Counted from the stretch's first letter, positions 54,036-62,328 are shown. The stretch is 64,000 bases of DNA from Elusimicrobiaceae bacterium (GCA_017475405.1 JAFVFN010000013.1:23007-87006); one strand, 5' to 3'. Made by a program: numbers and translations. Notes: generated by a model from the sequence alone, not told the origin.

Positions 54036-55343
54036 ATGAAGAGACGAGCTTTACAAGATTTGATTAATTGGAAAAATAATCCGACACGCAAGCCGTTGTT
54101 ACTGCATGGAGCCCGTCAAGTGGGAAAAACATGGCTCATGGAAGAGTTCGGGCGGACCTGTTTTACGCATGTAATATATATTAACTTTGAACGCAATCTT
54201 CATATGCGGGATTTATTTGGTCGTGGCGAGTTAGATCCTCAACAGCTGATTCAAGGAATTGAGACAGAGTTTAATACAAAAATTACCGCGCCGGATACAT
54301 TGCTTATTTTTGACGAAATCCAGGCAGCTCCTTTAGCAATTACCTCTTTAAAATACTTTTATGAAGAAACTCCCCAGTATCATATCATTGGGGCCGGCAG
54401 CTTACTGGGAGTAGCACTGCATGAGGGAGTGTCTTATCCAGTGGGTAAAGTCGAAAGCATGACGCTCTATCCGCTTAGTTTTTATGAATTTTTAGATGCA
54501 TTGGGTGAAACACAATTACATGAACTGCTTGTCAGACAGCAATGGAAGTTGCTGGCGGTTTTCAAAGAAAAATTACTTACTTATCTCAAGGAGTATATGA
54601 TTGTAGGGGGTATGCCCGAAGTGGTGGCTGCTTTTGTCGCGCATCGTGATTTTCAGAAAGTACGTAAGTTGCAGAAACAAATTTTAGATGCCTACGAGAA
54701 AGATTTTTCCAAGCATGTGCCCAAGGATGTATTGCCTAAAGTGCAGGCCGTATGGCATTCTATTTCATCGCAGCTTTCCAAAGAAAATAAAAAATTTCAG
54801 TACAGTCTGATAGAAGCTAACAGTCGTGCCAAACAGTTTGAAGATGCGATTGAATGGCTGCTGAACAGCGGGCTGATTTATAAGGTTACGAAAGTGACTA
54901 AACCGGCTTTGCCACTTATCGGATATACGCATGCGTCCATCTTTAAATTGTTTATGCTAGACATCGGTTTATTGTCTGCCATGAGTGGTTTAAAGATACA
55001 GATTTTGTTGGAAGGGGATAAACTTTTTACAGAATTTAAAGGAGCCTTAACCGAGCAATATGTACTGCAAGAACTCATGGGGCTGCAGGACATTACTATC
55101 ATGTATTGGGGAAACGATACAGGAATGGCCGAAGTGGATTTTTTGGTTCAGTACGATGGGCAGATTATCCCCATAGAAGTGAAGGCTTCGGTTAATCTGC
55201 GAGCCAAGAGTTTAAAAACTTATATTGACAAATATCATCCGACCGTTGCGCTGCGGACTTCTCAGGCGGATTACAAACAAACAGACAGTTTGTATGATAT
55301 CCCTTTATTTATGATTTCTAATTTCCCGCAGGTAACGGCTTAA
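54036..55343 (+). CDS. Solitary AAA ATPase, AAA_14 plus DUF4143
   Basis: The 435-residue protein closely resembles the one at 28039-29334: it has Walker A GARQVGKTWL, Walker B DTLLIFDEIQA, AGSLLGVALHEG, PVGKVESMTLYPLSFYEFL, a winged-helix-like middle, and an intact PD-(D/E)xK pattern (AEVDFLVQYD, IPIEVKAS). ATG 54036 follows an AGGAGG site; the upstream TTG is part of the repeat array. The downstream TPR gene starts four bases after its stop. The function of this family is not known; the array at its promoter suggests self-regulation. Confidence 0.9.
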   Translation: MKRRALQDLINWKNNPTRKPLLLHGARQVGKTWLMEEFGRTCFTHVIYINFERNLHMRDLFGRGELDPQQLIQGIETEFNTKITAPDTLLIFDEIQAAPLAITSLKYFYEETPQYHIIGAGSLLGVALHEGVSYPVGKVESMTLYPLSFYEFLDALGETQLHELLVRQQWKLLAVFKEKLLTYLKEYMIVGGMPEVVAAFVAHRDFQKVRKLQKQILDAYEKDFSKHVPKDVLPKVQAVWHSISSQLSKENKKFQYSLIEANSRAKQFEDAIEWLLNSGLIYKVTKVTKPALPLIGYTHASIFKLFMLDIGLLSAMSGLKIQILLEGDKLFTEFKGALTEQYVLQELMGLQDITIMYWGNDTGMAEVDFLVQYDGQIIPIEVKASVNLRAKSLKTYIDKYHPTVALRTSQADYKQTDSLYDIPLFMISNFPQVTA

Positions 55344-55347
55344 AAAT

Positions 55348-57030
55348 ATGCGTATTATTTTGATAGTAATAGTATGTTTGTGTATGGCAATGCCCGGTTG
55401 GGCGGGTTTCCCGTTTTCATTTCGTAAAGCAGAAATCAAAACCGATTATTCCCAAACGGTATGGGACCGTATGATGCAGGAACAATCCATGCAGGAAATC
55501 CGCCGGGGAATGGGGGAGATGGCTGCGGCCAATTATCAGGAAGCCTCTAATAGTTTTGCGCGGGCCGTGATTAAAAACTCCAAGGGCCCTCTGCCCTATT
55601 TATTGTTGGGTGCTTCATTATATTGGGCCGGTAAAGTAGATGACTCAATTAGCGAATATAATGAAGCCTTGCGTTTAGACCCGAAAAACCCGATGGCATA
55701 CCAATTGCTGGGGATTGCGGCCGGATGGAAGGGAAATGTAGCAGAGGCCCAGGATTATTTTTTAAAAGCGAACCAATTGGATCCGAATAAAGCCGATACG
55801 CATATGAATTTAGGTTCTACCTATGCCGTGCAGCGTAACTGGGATAAAGCTCTGGAGCATTTTCGCCGTTCTACAGAATTGGCTCCGCGCGAAGCGCTGT
55901 ATCATTACCAGTTGGGGACGCTGTATGAGGATTTGGGACGTGATGAACAGGCTGAAGAATCTTTTAAAAAGGCACTGCATTATTTTTCCCATTACGAAGA
56001 TGCCATGCTAAGTTTAGGGACTCTGTATGAGAAATTAAACCGTTCGCAGGAAGCACTCAAATACTATAAACGTGCCGTAAAAACAAAACCCGGTGATTTT
56101 GTGGCTCGGCTTCGGTATGGGTTTTTACTGGTGCAACAGGGAGACATAGAATCTGCCCGTCAGGTCATAGAACAGGCGTTTTCCATTACCCGCTTTAAAG
56201 CAGACGGACTGGCACTAAATGCTGTTTACCGGGCCAGCGGACACAGTGCATCGGATTTTGCAAAACAGATTGAGCAGTTTCAAGATAAGTTGGCACAGGT
56301 ACCTGCCGGTAAGGCCGTAAATATTGAAGTTACCTTAGAATATCAGCCTGCCGTTCCTCCTCAAAAGCGTCCGACAGTTCGCGGCAATACCTTTGAGCAG
56401 GCCTATGAACGTTTGCGCGCAGATGGTGCGTTGCAACAGAACACAATGTCAGCGCAATCGCAAACTTTTAAACGTATTTTTACATTACCGGCCGCAAATG
56501 AACATACCCGGCAGGAACAAATCCAACACTTAATTGAGGGTCTGCAGCAAGCGGTGGCGCAGGCTCCGAAAGATTATCAGGTAAATTTGTCCATGCAGGG
56601 GCGTACATTGGATTATAATTCGCCCTCGGCACTGACCCAGGACCGCACGGCTGCGCCTAAGGCCGTATATGACCCGCGTATTGTGGGCAATGATATGGGA
56701 CTTTGGGTAATGGGGCGTACCTGGCTCAGTTTTGTAGATGACGTTATAGAAGATTTGAAAGAGTACACCCAATGTCCCTCGGATAATACCTGTGAACTAC
56801 TGAAAGGACTGGCGGCTTTGGCCCGTGCAAACAGTGCCGATGCGCAGGCTGCATTTATGCGTGCTGCCCGGCTGCGGCCGCGTGATCCGTTGGCGCAATT
56901 GGGTCTTGGCACCACGGCCGTGATAGAGGGGGAAGATGCCAAGGCCGCAGCTTATTATCAGCGTGCTTTGGAGTTGGATCCCAAGAATAAAATAGCTGTC
57001 AAAAATTTAAAAGTATTGGAAAATGAATGA
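55348..57030 (+). CDS. Periplasmic TPR-repeat protein
   Basis: The 560-residue protein has a signal peptide (about 1-19, cut near GWAG) and at least six TPR units between about 60 and 300, such as AQDYFLKANQLDPNKADTHM and ALKYYKRAVKTKPGDFVARL, then a less regular middle and two final TPRs (about 490-555). The last TPR reads YYQRALELDPKNKIAVKNL. TadD-like scaffolds look similar, and the tad genes are near, but the ATPase gene separates them. It overlaps rsmA by four bases. Confidence 0.82.
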   Translation: MRIILIVIVCLCMAMPGWAGFPFSFRKAEIKTDYSQTVWDRMMQEQSMQEIRRGMGEMAAANYQEASNSFARAVIKNSKGPLPYLLLGASLYWAGKVDDSISEYNEALRLDPKNPMAYQLLGIAAGWKGNVAEAQDYFLKANQLDPNKADTHMNLGSTYAVQRNWDKALEHFRRSTELAPREALYHYQLGTLYEDLGRDEQAEESFKKALHYFSHYEDAMLSLGTLYEKLNRSQEALKYYKRAVKTKPGDFVARLRYGFLLVQQGDIESARQVIEQAFSITRFKADGLALNAVYRASGHSASDFAKQIEQFQDKLAQVPAGKAVNIEVTLEYQPAVPPQKRPTVRGNTFEQAYERLRADGALQQNTMSAQSQTFKRIFTLPAANEHTRQEQIQHLIEGLQQAVAQAPKDYQVNLSMQGRTLDYNSPSALTQDRTAAPKAVYDPRIVGNDMGLWVMGRTWLSFVDDVIEDLKEYTQCPSDNTCELLKGLAALARANSADAQAAFMRAARLRPRDPLAQLGLGTTAVIEGEDAKAAAYYQRALELDPKNKIAVKNLKVLENE

Positions 57031-57806
57031 GCGGACGATATATCCATAAATACGGACAACATTTTTTAAGTTCGACGCGTGTGATTGGTGAAATCATAGA
57101 CGCGGCAGAAGTGCTGCGTGCCGAGCATTTAGTGGAAATCGGACCCGGGCAAGGAGCACTAACCGGTGAACTTATTCGACGCGGATACACGCATTTTACC
57201 GTTATAGAAATCGATCCGGAGATGGTTCAGTTTTTAGAGAGGCACTTGCCCGCAGCAGCGCAGATTCGGCTGATGGGGGGGGATTTTTTGAAATTTGATT
57301 TAAATATTTTACCAACAGTTCCCACTCAATTTATCAGTAATTTGCCGTATATTGATGCGGCCGCTATTTTAGATAAAGTATTGGCCTGGCCGTATTTTAA
57401 GACAGCTGTTTTTATGTTCCAAAAAGAACAGGCCCAGAAAATTACGGCGCATCCCGGGGAGAAAACTTACGGGGCTTTATCGGTACTCAGTCAGCTGCGT
57501 GCGCGTATTTCGCTGGTATGTAATGTAGGACGCGGTTGTTTTAATCCGCCGCCGCAAGTAGAAAGCCGTGTATTGGCCTTCCAAAAAATTACACCGCCCA
57601 CACACTGGCCTGAAGTAGCAAAGCTGGTACAAACGGCTTTTTTGCATCGCCGAAAAACATTACTTAATGCCCTTACCTTGGGCGGGTATGATAAAGAGCA
57701 GGTTTTACAGGCACTCAAACAGCTTTCTTTGCAGATAACCGTACGTCCCGAAGTACTTACCCCGCAACAATTTGTAGAACTGACGGCTGTTTTAAATTTG
57801 ACGTAG
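57027..57806 (+). CDS. rsmA: 16S rRNA dimethyladenosine transferase
   Basis: RsmA (KsgA) dimethylates two adjacent adenosines (A1518/A1519 in E. coli) in the 16S rRNA 3' hairpin. The 259-residue protein begins KYGQHFLSSTRVIGEIIDAA, has the SAM-binding EIGPGQGALTGELI and VIEIDPEM, and the catalytic NLPY (FISNLPY). The C-terminal helical domain contains HRRKTLLNAL. Length and motifs are standard. It begins inside the TPR gene stop (ATGA). Confidence 0.96.
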   Translation: MSGRYIHKYGQHFLSSTRVIGEIIDAAEVLRAEHLVEIGPGQGALTGELIRRGYTHFTVIEIDPEMVQFLERHLPAAAQIRLMGGDFLKFDLNILPTVPTQFISNLPYIDAAAILDKVLAWPYFKTAVFMFQKEQAQKITAHPGEKTYGALSVLSQLRARISLVCNVGRGCFNPPPQVESRVLAFQKITPPTHWPEVAKLVQTAFLHRRKTLLNALTLGGYDKEQVLQALKQLSLQITVRPEVLTPQQFVELTAVLNLT

Positions 57807-57909
57807 TTGCGTAGTAGGCAAAAGACAAACTTCAGGGTTGTGACCGTAAGATTTGGGAGATTATGTGTAAATGGTTGTGAGGAGTTTATAAACGTTTTAC
57901 AAACAATCT

Positions 57910-58875
57910 TTATTTGATCTGCAGGCATTTTTCCAAGATTCGCTCATGAGGTATAAATGGGCGAATTTTGTTTAACAGAAGATGTTCTGCTGCCGATGCA
58001 ATAAGGCTTTCTTCTTTTTGTTCTTTGGGGGAGTAGAACTTTCCGGCTTGCAGGATTGCTTCCAACGGTACCAGGCCGATTAACTCGCTTGCGGTTACCT
58101 GTAAGCCGCGCGCGGCAGCTTCTTTTTTACACGCTTCAAATACGTCCTGTAAATTATTTTGGTGAAAATTTGTGATGTTAAAAGAAACCTGTGCACAACG
58201 ATACTCCTCCATATACCAACCGATTGCTTTTACGCCGCAAAGTCCGCCGTTTTTTTCACGCAGTTTGGCGGCTATGTCAATCGCGGACAAAACGTTTTCC
58301 GTATTTAACGAAATATTAAATGCAATTAAAAAATGACGTGCTCCGATAACACTGGCACCGGTTTTCGCTACTGCGTCGTTCCAATGATGCGGTCCGTAAT
58401 CGGGCGGTAACGTTTTGAATTTTTGAGACAGGCCTTCATATTCACCGTGTCTTAGTACTGCCAAGTTGGCACGTTCGGCAGAAGTGGCGTTGGCTTCATA
58501 TAAGTATACGGGGATGTGCAGTTCATCAGCAACGCGGCGCGCGAGTCCGTCCGCATAGGCAGCTGTTTGCGCGAGTGTAATATCCGTAATGGGCACCAAC
58601 GGACATACATCGACCGCGCCCAAACGCGGATGTTCCCCGGCGTGAAAACGCATATCTATATATTGTTGGCAGATCCTAAACAACATAAAGCAAACGCGTA
58701 CGATTTGTTCGGGGTTACCCGCCAGAGTCAGCACGGTACGGTTGGCATCTTCATTGCTGTCGACGTGTAACAACCGAACGCTGCCCAGGACGCTTTGCAG
58801 GTCTCCCAGGATGCGAGTTAGGTTCTCTTTATCACGAGCTTCGGATATGTTGGGAACGGCTTCTATAAGTTGCAT
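57910..58875 (-). CDS. Glutamate formimidoyltransferase (FtcD N-terminal type)
   Basis: The 321-residue protein matches the formiminotransferase half of FtcD: LIEAVPNISEARD, LLHVDSNEDANRTVLTLAG, the active-site region HAGEHPRLGAVDVCPLVPI and GVKAIGWYMEEYRCAQVSFN. It would move a formimino group from formiminoglutamate to tetrahydrofolate in histidine breakdown. The cyclodeaminase domain is absent, giving a stand-alone transferase. No other histidine utilisation gene is near. It is transcribed away from cspA; the shared 125-base gap holds promoters for both. Confidence 0.9.
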   Translation of the reverse strand: MQLIEAVPNISEARDKENLTRILGDLQSVLGSVRLLHVDSNEDANRTVLTLAGNPEQIVRVCFMLFRICQQYIDMRFHAGEHPRLGAVDVCPLVPITDITLAQTAAYADGLARRVADELHIPVYLYEANATSAERANLAVLRHGEYEGLSQKFKTLPPDYGPHHWNDAVAKTGASVIGARHFLIAFNISLNTENVLSAIDIAAKLREKNGGLCGVKAIGWYMEEYRCAQVSFNITNFHQNNLQDVFEACKKEAAARGLQVTASELIGLVPLEAILQAGKFYSPKEQKEESLIASAAEHLLLNKIRPFIPHERILEKCLQIK

Positions 58876-58910
58876 ATATACATTATAACTTTAAAAATAT
58901 AAAAAAGTAC

Positions 58911-58940
58911 TTGCAATTTTTTTTACATTTATAGTATAGT
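58911..58940 (+). promoter_or_regulatory. Promoter of cspA
   Basis: TTGCAA at 58911-58916 and TATAGT at 58935-58940 are 18 bases apart. The leader of about 55 bases contains AAGTAC direct repeats and an AAGGAAG ribosome site, shorter than the long cold-box leaders of enteric cspA. Confidence 0.6.
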
Positions 58941-59000
58941 AATGATAGGTACTTATTAAGTTTAAGTACCGGATATAAATAAATAAGGAAGTAAAAGTAA

Positions 59001-59204
59001 ATGCCTAAAGGAAAAGTAAAATGGTTTAACGACCAAAAAGGTTACGGCTTTGTAACCCCCGAAGACGGTTCTAAAGATCTCTTTGTACACTATCAGGAAA
59101 TTCAAGGCGACGGTTTCAAAACCTTAGCTGAAGGCCAAGAAGTGGAATTTGAAGTAGTAGAATCCGAAAAAGGCCCGAAAGCCGTCAAAGTCGTCAAACT
59201 GTAA
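59001..59204 (+). CDS. cspA: Cold-shock protein
   Basis: This 67-residue single cold-shock domain carries RNP1 KGYGFV (residues 14-19) and RNP2 LFVHYQ, and starts [10 protein letters not shown], so it binds single-stranded RNA and DNA as a chaperone. The length is standard. It has its own promoter and terminator, so it is a one-gene unit. RNP2 has Tyr-Gln where most have Phe/Tyr-Ser, a small change. Confidence 0.96.
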   Translation: MPKGKVKWFNDQKGYGFVTPEDGSKDLFVHYQEIQGDGFKTLAEGQEVEFEVVESEKGPKAVKVVKL

Positions 59205-59222
59205 TTTTTGAAGACTTTATTA

Positions 59223-59251
59223 GGGGCCCCGCTCACACGGGGCTCTTTTTT
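59223..59251 (+). terminator. Rho-independent terminator of cspA
   Basis: GGCCCCG / CGGGGCT with a six-base loop is followed by C and six T residues. The T run ends directly at the GTG of the next gene. Confidence 0.92.
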
Positions 59252-60628
59252 GTGGTACCTGTGAAACATACTTGTTCGGTGTGTACTTCGCTTGGCGAAT
59301 TGTGGTTTTTATCTTACCCGCTGGTAGTTACCATGGCGGCGCAGGTGGTCATGCAGTTTGCAGACCGCATGTTCTTGTCATGGTATTCACCACAGGCGTT
59401 GGGTGCCTGTGTGCCGGGGGGGATGCTCGCCATGACGTTTGCTGCGATGTTTATGGGACTTGCCGGTTATACCAGTGTGTTTATTTCCCAGTTTGACGCT
59501 AAAAAGAAAAAGGCCTCTGTAACTTTGTCTTTATGGCAGGGTGTATTTTTGGCACTGCTGTCGGCATTAATTTTGGCCGCACTCACTCCGCTGGGCAATG
59601 CGATTATCCACGGATTTGCTCATGCCGCCCCCGTGCGCGCGCTGGAACGGGAGTACTTTACGATTTTAAATCTATTTGGCGGACTGGCCGTTATCAATAA
59701 CGCGTTGGGAAGTTTTTTCAGCGGTCGCGGACAAACCAAAATCCCCATGTATGCGGCGTTAGCTGGTAATCTGGTTAATATTGTACTGGATTATATGATG
59801 ATTTTCGGAAAACTGGGGTTCCCGGCGATGGGGATTAAGGGAGCGGCCTGGGCCACGGTGTTGGGAAGCGGGGTAATTACCGTTATATTTTGTACGCTGC
59901 TTTTTGCCGGTTCTGCACGCACGGATTTTAGGATCTCCAGGTTGGCCGGTTTTTACAAACCGATTTTTACCCGACTGGTGCGGTTTGGACTTCCCAACGG
60001 ATTTGGGTTTTTGATGGACGTGATTTCGTTTACGCTTTTTACGTTTATGGTAGGCAATATTGATACGGTTTCTTTGCAGGCCAGTAATATTGTCATGTCC
60101 ATGCAGCCAGTTGTATTTACGGTTATTATGGGACTGGGTGTGGGGATCCAGATTTTGGTCAGTAAATACCAGGGACTCAAAAGGTCGGACGTGAGTGTGC
60201 AGGTAGTAAAAAATGCATGCAAGATCGGATACGCGTATGCGGGAAGTATTGCGTTACTGTTTTTCTTCGGAGCACCGTTGTTTTTGCACTTGTTTATCCC
60301 GTCCGGTACGCCCGGAGGAGCAGAAATTGCCACGCGGACCTGGCCGCTTATGAAACTGGTCAGTCTCTTCGTACTGGGGGATGCAACGTATCTTATTTTC
60401 GGAGAGGCTATACGCGGAGCGGGAGATACCAAATATTATATGCATGTTATGATGGGATGTGCCTGGCTTCTGTTAATCCCGGGGACGTGGCTGCTGGTAT
60501 ATAAGTTGCAGGCGCCGGTAGTGTGGGTATGGAGCTGGCTTACTTTTTATGCCTGGCTAACGGCAGTCTTTATGTTGGCGCGGTTTTTACGCGGTAAATG
60601 GAAAACTATACAAGTCACTTCTGCCTAA
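59252..60628 (+). CDS. MATE-family efflux transporter
   Basis: The protein of up to 458 residues has 12 hydrophobic segments and the family pattern: LWFLSYPLVVTMAAQVVMQF for the first helix, ADRMFLSWYSPQALGA, and in the middle FSGRGQTKIPMYAALAGNLV and VLDYMMIFGKLGFPAMGIKG. Such proteins export drugs or metabolites in exchange for Na+ or H+. The start is uncertain: GTG 59252 and GTG 59261 are possible and neither has a ribosome site; the first ATG would cut the first helix. It begins right at the end of the cspA terminator, so its transcription source is unclear. CSVC near the N-terminus is unusual. Confidence 0.88.
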   Translation: MVPVKHTCSVCTSLGELWFLSYPLVVTMAAQVVMQFADRMFLSWYSPQALGACVPGGMLAMTFAAMFMGLAGYTSVFISQFDAKKKKASVTLSLWQGVFLALLSALILAALTPLGNAIIHGFAHAAPVRALEREYFTILNLFGGLAVINNALGSFFSGRGQTKIPMYAALAGNLVNIVLDYMMIFGKLGFPAMGIKGAAWATVLGSGVITVIFCTLLFAGSARTDFRISRLAGFYKPIFTRLVRFGLPNGFGFLMDVISFTLFTFMVGNIDTVSLQASNIVMSMQPVVFTVIMGLGVGIQILVSKYQGLKRSDVSVQVVKNACKIGYAYAGSIALLFFFGAPLFLHLFIPSGTPGGAEIATRTWPLMKLVSLFVLGDATYLIFGEAIRGAGDTKYYMHVMMGCAWLLLIPGTWLLVYKLQAPVVWVWSWLTFYAWLTAVFMLARFLRGKWKTIQVTSA

Positions 60629-60632
60629 AATG

Positions 60633-60641
60633 TGCTACAAT
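60633..60641 (+). promoter_or_regulatory. Extended -10 promoter of the MTAP-like gene
   Basis: TGCTACAAT at 60633-60641 lies 20 bases before the ATG. It is the third exact copy of this nine-base element in the window (also at 10511 and 48036). No -35 box is clear. Confidence 0.55.
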
Positions 60642-60661
60642 GCAGGAAAAGGGAGGTGCTT

Positions 60662-61480
60662 ATGGAAATCTTAAATCAGGCAGATATCGGTGTATTCGGC
60701 GGATCCGGGTTTTATAATTTTTTAAAAGATATTGAAGAAGTCAAAATATATACACCGTACGGTGAAACCAGTGACAGTGTGTTTATCGGCACCATCGGTG
60801 CACATAAAGTGGCCTTTATGCCGCGTCACCGTCGAGATCATTCTATTCCACCTCACCAAGTCAACTACCGTGCCAATGTTTGGGCCATGAAACGTCTGGG
60901 ATGTACGCGGGTCATTTCCCCGTGTGCAGCCGGCAGTTTGCAAAAAGATATCAAGCCCGGTGACTTTGTCATTTGTGATCAATTTGTGGATTGGACTGAT
61001 GGCCGTAAAAATACGTTTTTTGAAAGTGCCTCTGTGTTTGAGGGCATTTCGGTGCAGCATCCGTCCCCGGCTGAAACCTATTGTCCGCAACTGCGCCAAT
61101 TGGCCGTTAAAACAGCCCAAGAGCTAAATATCCCTGTTCATGATAAGGGAACGGTCGTGGTAATTAACGGGCCACGGTTTTCTACGAAGGCAGAGTCTGC
61201 CTTTTTTACTAATCAAGGCTGGCATGTGATTAACATGACGGCATTCCCCGAAGCATATCTTGCTAAGGAGCTTAATATGTGTCCGTTAAATATTTCCCTG
61301 ATTACCGATTATGATGCCGGTCTTGTGGGGGATATGCCGCCGGTTTCCCATGAGGCAGTACTTGAAGTATTTAACAGTAACATTGAAAAGCTCAAAACGC
61401 TTCTGTTTAAAATGATAGAGCAGATTCCCACAGTACAACGTGCGTGTGAATGTGAGTATTCCACAAAGTTAAATTTTTAA
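60662..61480 (+). CDS. mtnP: S-methyl-5'-thioadenosine phosphorylase family
   Basis: The 272-residue protein belongs to the trimeric MTAP/PNP family: DIGVFGGSGFYNFL, MPRHRRDHSIPPHQVNYRAN, SPCAAGSLQKDIKPGDFVIC, NGPRFSTKAES, and NMTAFPEAYLAKELNMCPLN. It cleaves methylthioadenosine (or a purine nucleoside) with phosphate, recycling polyamine and methionine by-products. ATG 60662 follows a GGGAGG site; the longer TTG start lies upstream of the promoter. Substrate choice cannot be read with certainty; the TAFPE motif favours methylthioadenosine. Confidence 0.9.
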   Translation: MEILNQADIGVFGGSGFYNFLKDIEEVKIYTPYGETSDSVFIGTIGAHKVAFMPRHRRDHSIPPHQVNYRANVWAMKRLGCTRVISPCAAGSLQKDIKPGDFVICDQFVDWTDGRKNTFFESASVFEGISVQHPSPAETYCPQLRQLAVKTAQELNIPVHDKGTVVVINGPRFSTKAESAFFTNQGWHVINMTAFPEAYLAKELNMCPLNISLITDYDAGLVGDMPPVSHEAVLEVFNSNIEKLKTLLFKMIEQIPTVQRACECEYSTKLNF

Positions 61481-61490
61481 ATACAGACTG

Positions 61491-61514
61491 ATCCGCCCAT
61501 TTAAACGGGCGGAT
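61491..61514. terminator. Terminator between convergent genes
   Basis: ATCCGCCC / GGGCGGAT is a perfect eight-base-pair stem with an eight-base loop, ten bases after the phosphorylase stop and ten bases after the end of the convergent prepilin gene. T runs are weak; it may serve both strands. Confidence 0.7.
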
Positions 61515-61523
61515 ATTGATATG

Positions 61524-62015
61524 TTATAAGCTCAGCGAATTACAGACCTTACGTCCAAGATCTGTGAAACCGTTGCATTCTATTTGGTTGGGCTTTTCTG
61601 AGTGATTAAAGTAGACGAGATATCGAAACTCTGCTTTGTCACTAAAACAGCTACCCCAATCGGTGGAAGTCACTCTATCTTGTTGATTTGGACAATAATA
61701 TACCTGTGCTGCTGATAAATCTACAGTAGAGTTAATACCAAAATATTTATCACAGTAAAATACATCTTTGATATTTCCCCAATAAGAACAAGAGGAGAGG
61801 TCTATATCCAAATCATCATAATATCGTGCGTATTCTCCATTGGCAAGGAAGTAGGCTTCTTCGGCTTGTCGTATAGAGGCAATTAACGGTCGAATGGCGG
61901 CTAAGCGTGATTTGACAACTGCCAATTTATATTGAGGTAAAGCTATCGCCGCTAGAATGCCTATAATTAATACAACGACTAAGAGCTCTATGAGAGTAAA
62001 TGCTTGTGGTTTCAT
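61524..62015 (-). CDS. Type IV prepilin-like protein
   Basis: The 163-residue protein has a very short leader, MKPQA, then FTLIELLVVVLIIGILAA, the class IVa prepilin helix, and ALPQYKLAVVKSRLAAIRPL. Elusimicrobia carry many such short pilin-like genes. The residue before the cleavage point is Ala rather than the usual Gly. The C-terminal part has six Cys, enough for disulfide loops. An AAAGGA site lies nine bases upstream of the ATG. It is transcribed from its own promoter through a structured leader of about 295 bases. A role in pili, uptake or type II secretion is possible. Confidence 0.88.
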   Translation of the reverse strand: MKPQAFTLIELLVVVLIIGILAAIALPQYKLAVVKSRLAAIRPLIASIRQAEEAYFLANGEYARYYDDLDIDLSSCSYWGNIKDVFYCDKYFGINSTVDLSAAQVYYCPNQQDRVTSTDWGSCFSDKAEFRYLVYFNHSEKPNQIECNGFTDLGRKVCNSLSL

Positions 62016-62037
62016 GTGAATATCCTTTTATTGTTGA

Positions 62038-62204
62038 TTGACAAGTACTCAACAGCTATAACAAAAACGGCTGCTATACCGAGTACTCGTCAAAGAACCC
62101 AAATATAACAGCCGTAGTTTCCCACCTTGCGGTGGGAGACATTCGGCACCACTGGGTGGCCGCCCAATGGTACCTAATTATCGGCTATCTTTGGATTGAC
62201 GAGT
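62038..62204 (-). promoter_or_regulatory. Candidate riboswitch or switching leader RNA of the prepilin gene
   Basis: Read on the minus strand, helices are: outer P0 ACTCGTCAA (62196-62204) with TTGACGAGT (62085-62093); P1 ATAGCCG (62182-62188) with CGGCTGT (62108-62114); P2 62163-62174 with 62145-62156, 12 pairs and a six-base loop; P3 TCCCACC-GCAA-GGTGGGA (62120-62137) with a GNRA loop. The 3' strand of P1 is also the 5' arm of a 12-pair terminator (62104-62115 with 62067-62078) followed by five U. The 3' strand of P0 can also pair 13 bases with 62038-62050. G-U pairs in P1, P2 and the terminator support the minus strand as the RNA. It matches no riboswitch class I could recall. Confidence 0.75.
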
Positions 62205-62226
62205 TTTTGAGTTTCCCCAAAATACT

Positions 62227-62243
62227 GCGTATTTTTCATACGC
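62227..62243 (-). promoter_or_regulatory. Small hairpin in the prepilin leader
   Basis: GCGTAT-GAAAA-ATACGC forms a perfect six-pair hairpin upstream of the switching element in the same leader. Its role is unknown. Confidence 0.6.
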
Positions 62244-62317
62244 TTCCAAGATAGATCAAATTGTTTGTTTGCACCTGAGTGCGGAGTTATTTCCTCCTTT
62301 ACGGTATTACTACGTTT

Positions 62318-62326
62318 ATTATAACA
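62318..62326 (-). promoter_or_regulatory. Extended -10 promoter of the prepilin gene
   Basis: TGTTATAAT on the minus strand, with no clear -35 box, overlaps the region just before the dacB stop. It predicts transcription starting near 62310. Confidence 0.5.
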
Positions 62327-62328
62327 AA

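Noticed and set aside
53825..54091. 88-residue minus-strand frame before the third ATPase
   Set aside because: It is made by the tandem repeats being open in one frame; the peptide is itself a repeat and has no ribosome site.
62038..62204. Known riboswitch or stable RNA (c-di-GMP, cobalamin, TPP, tmRNA, RNase P, 6S)
   Set aside because: The conserved sequence blocks of these RNAs are missing, such as GGGACGCAAAG for c-di-GMP-I or GAGGAAAGUC for RNase P. The helix order also differs.
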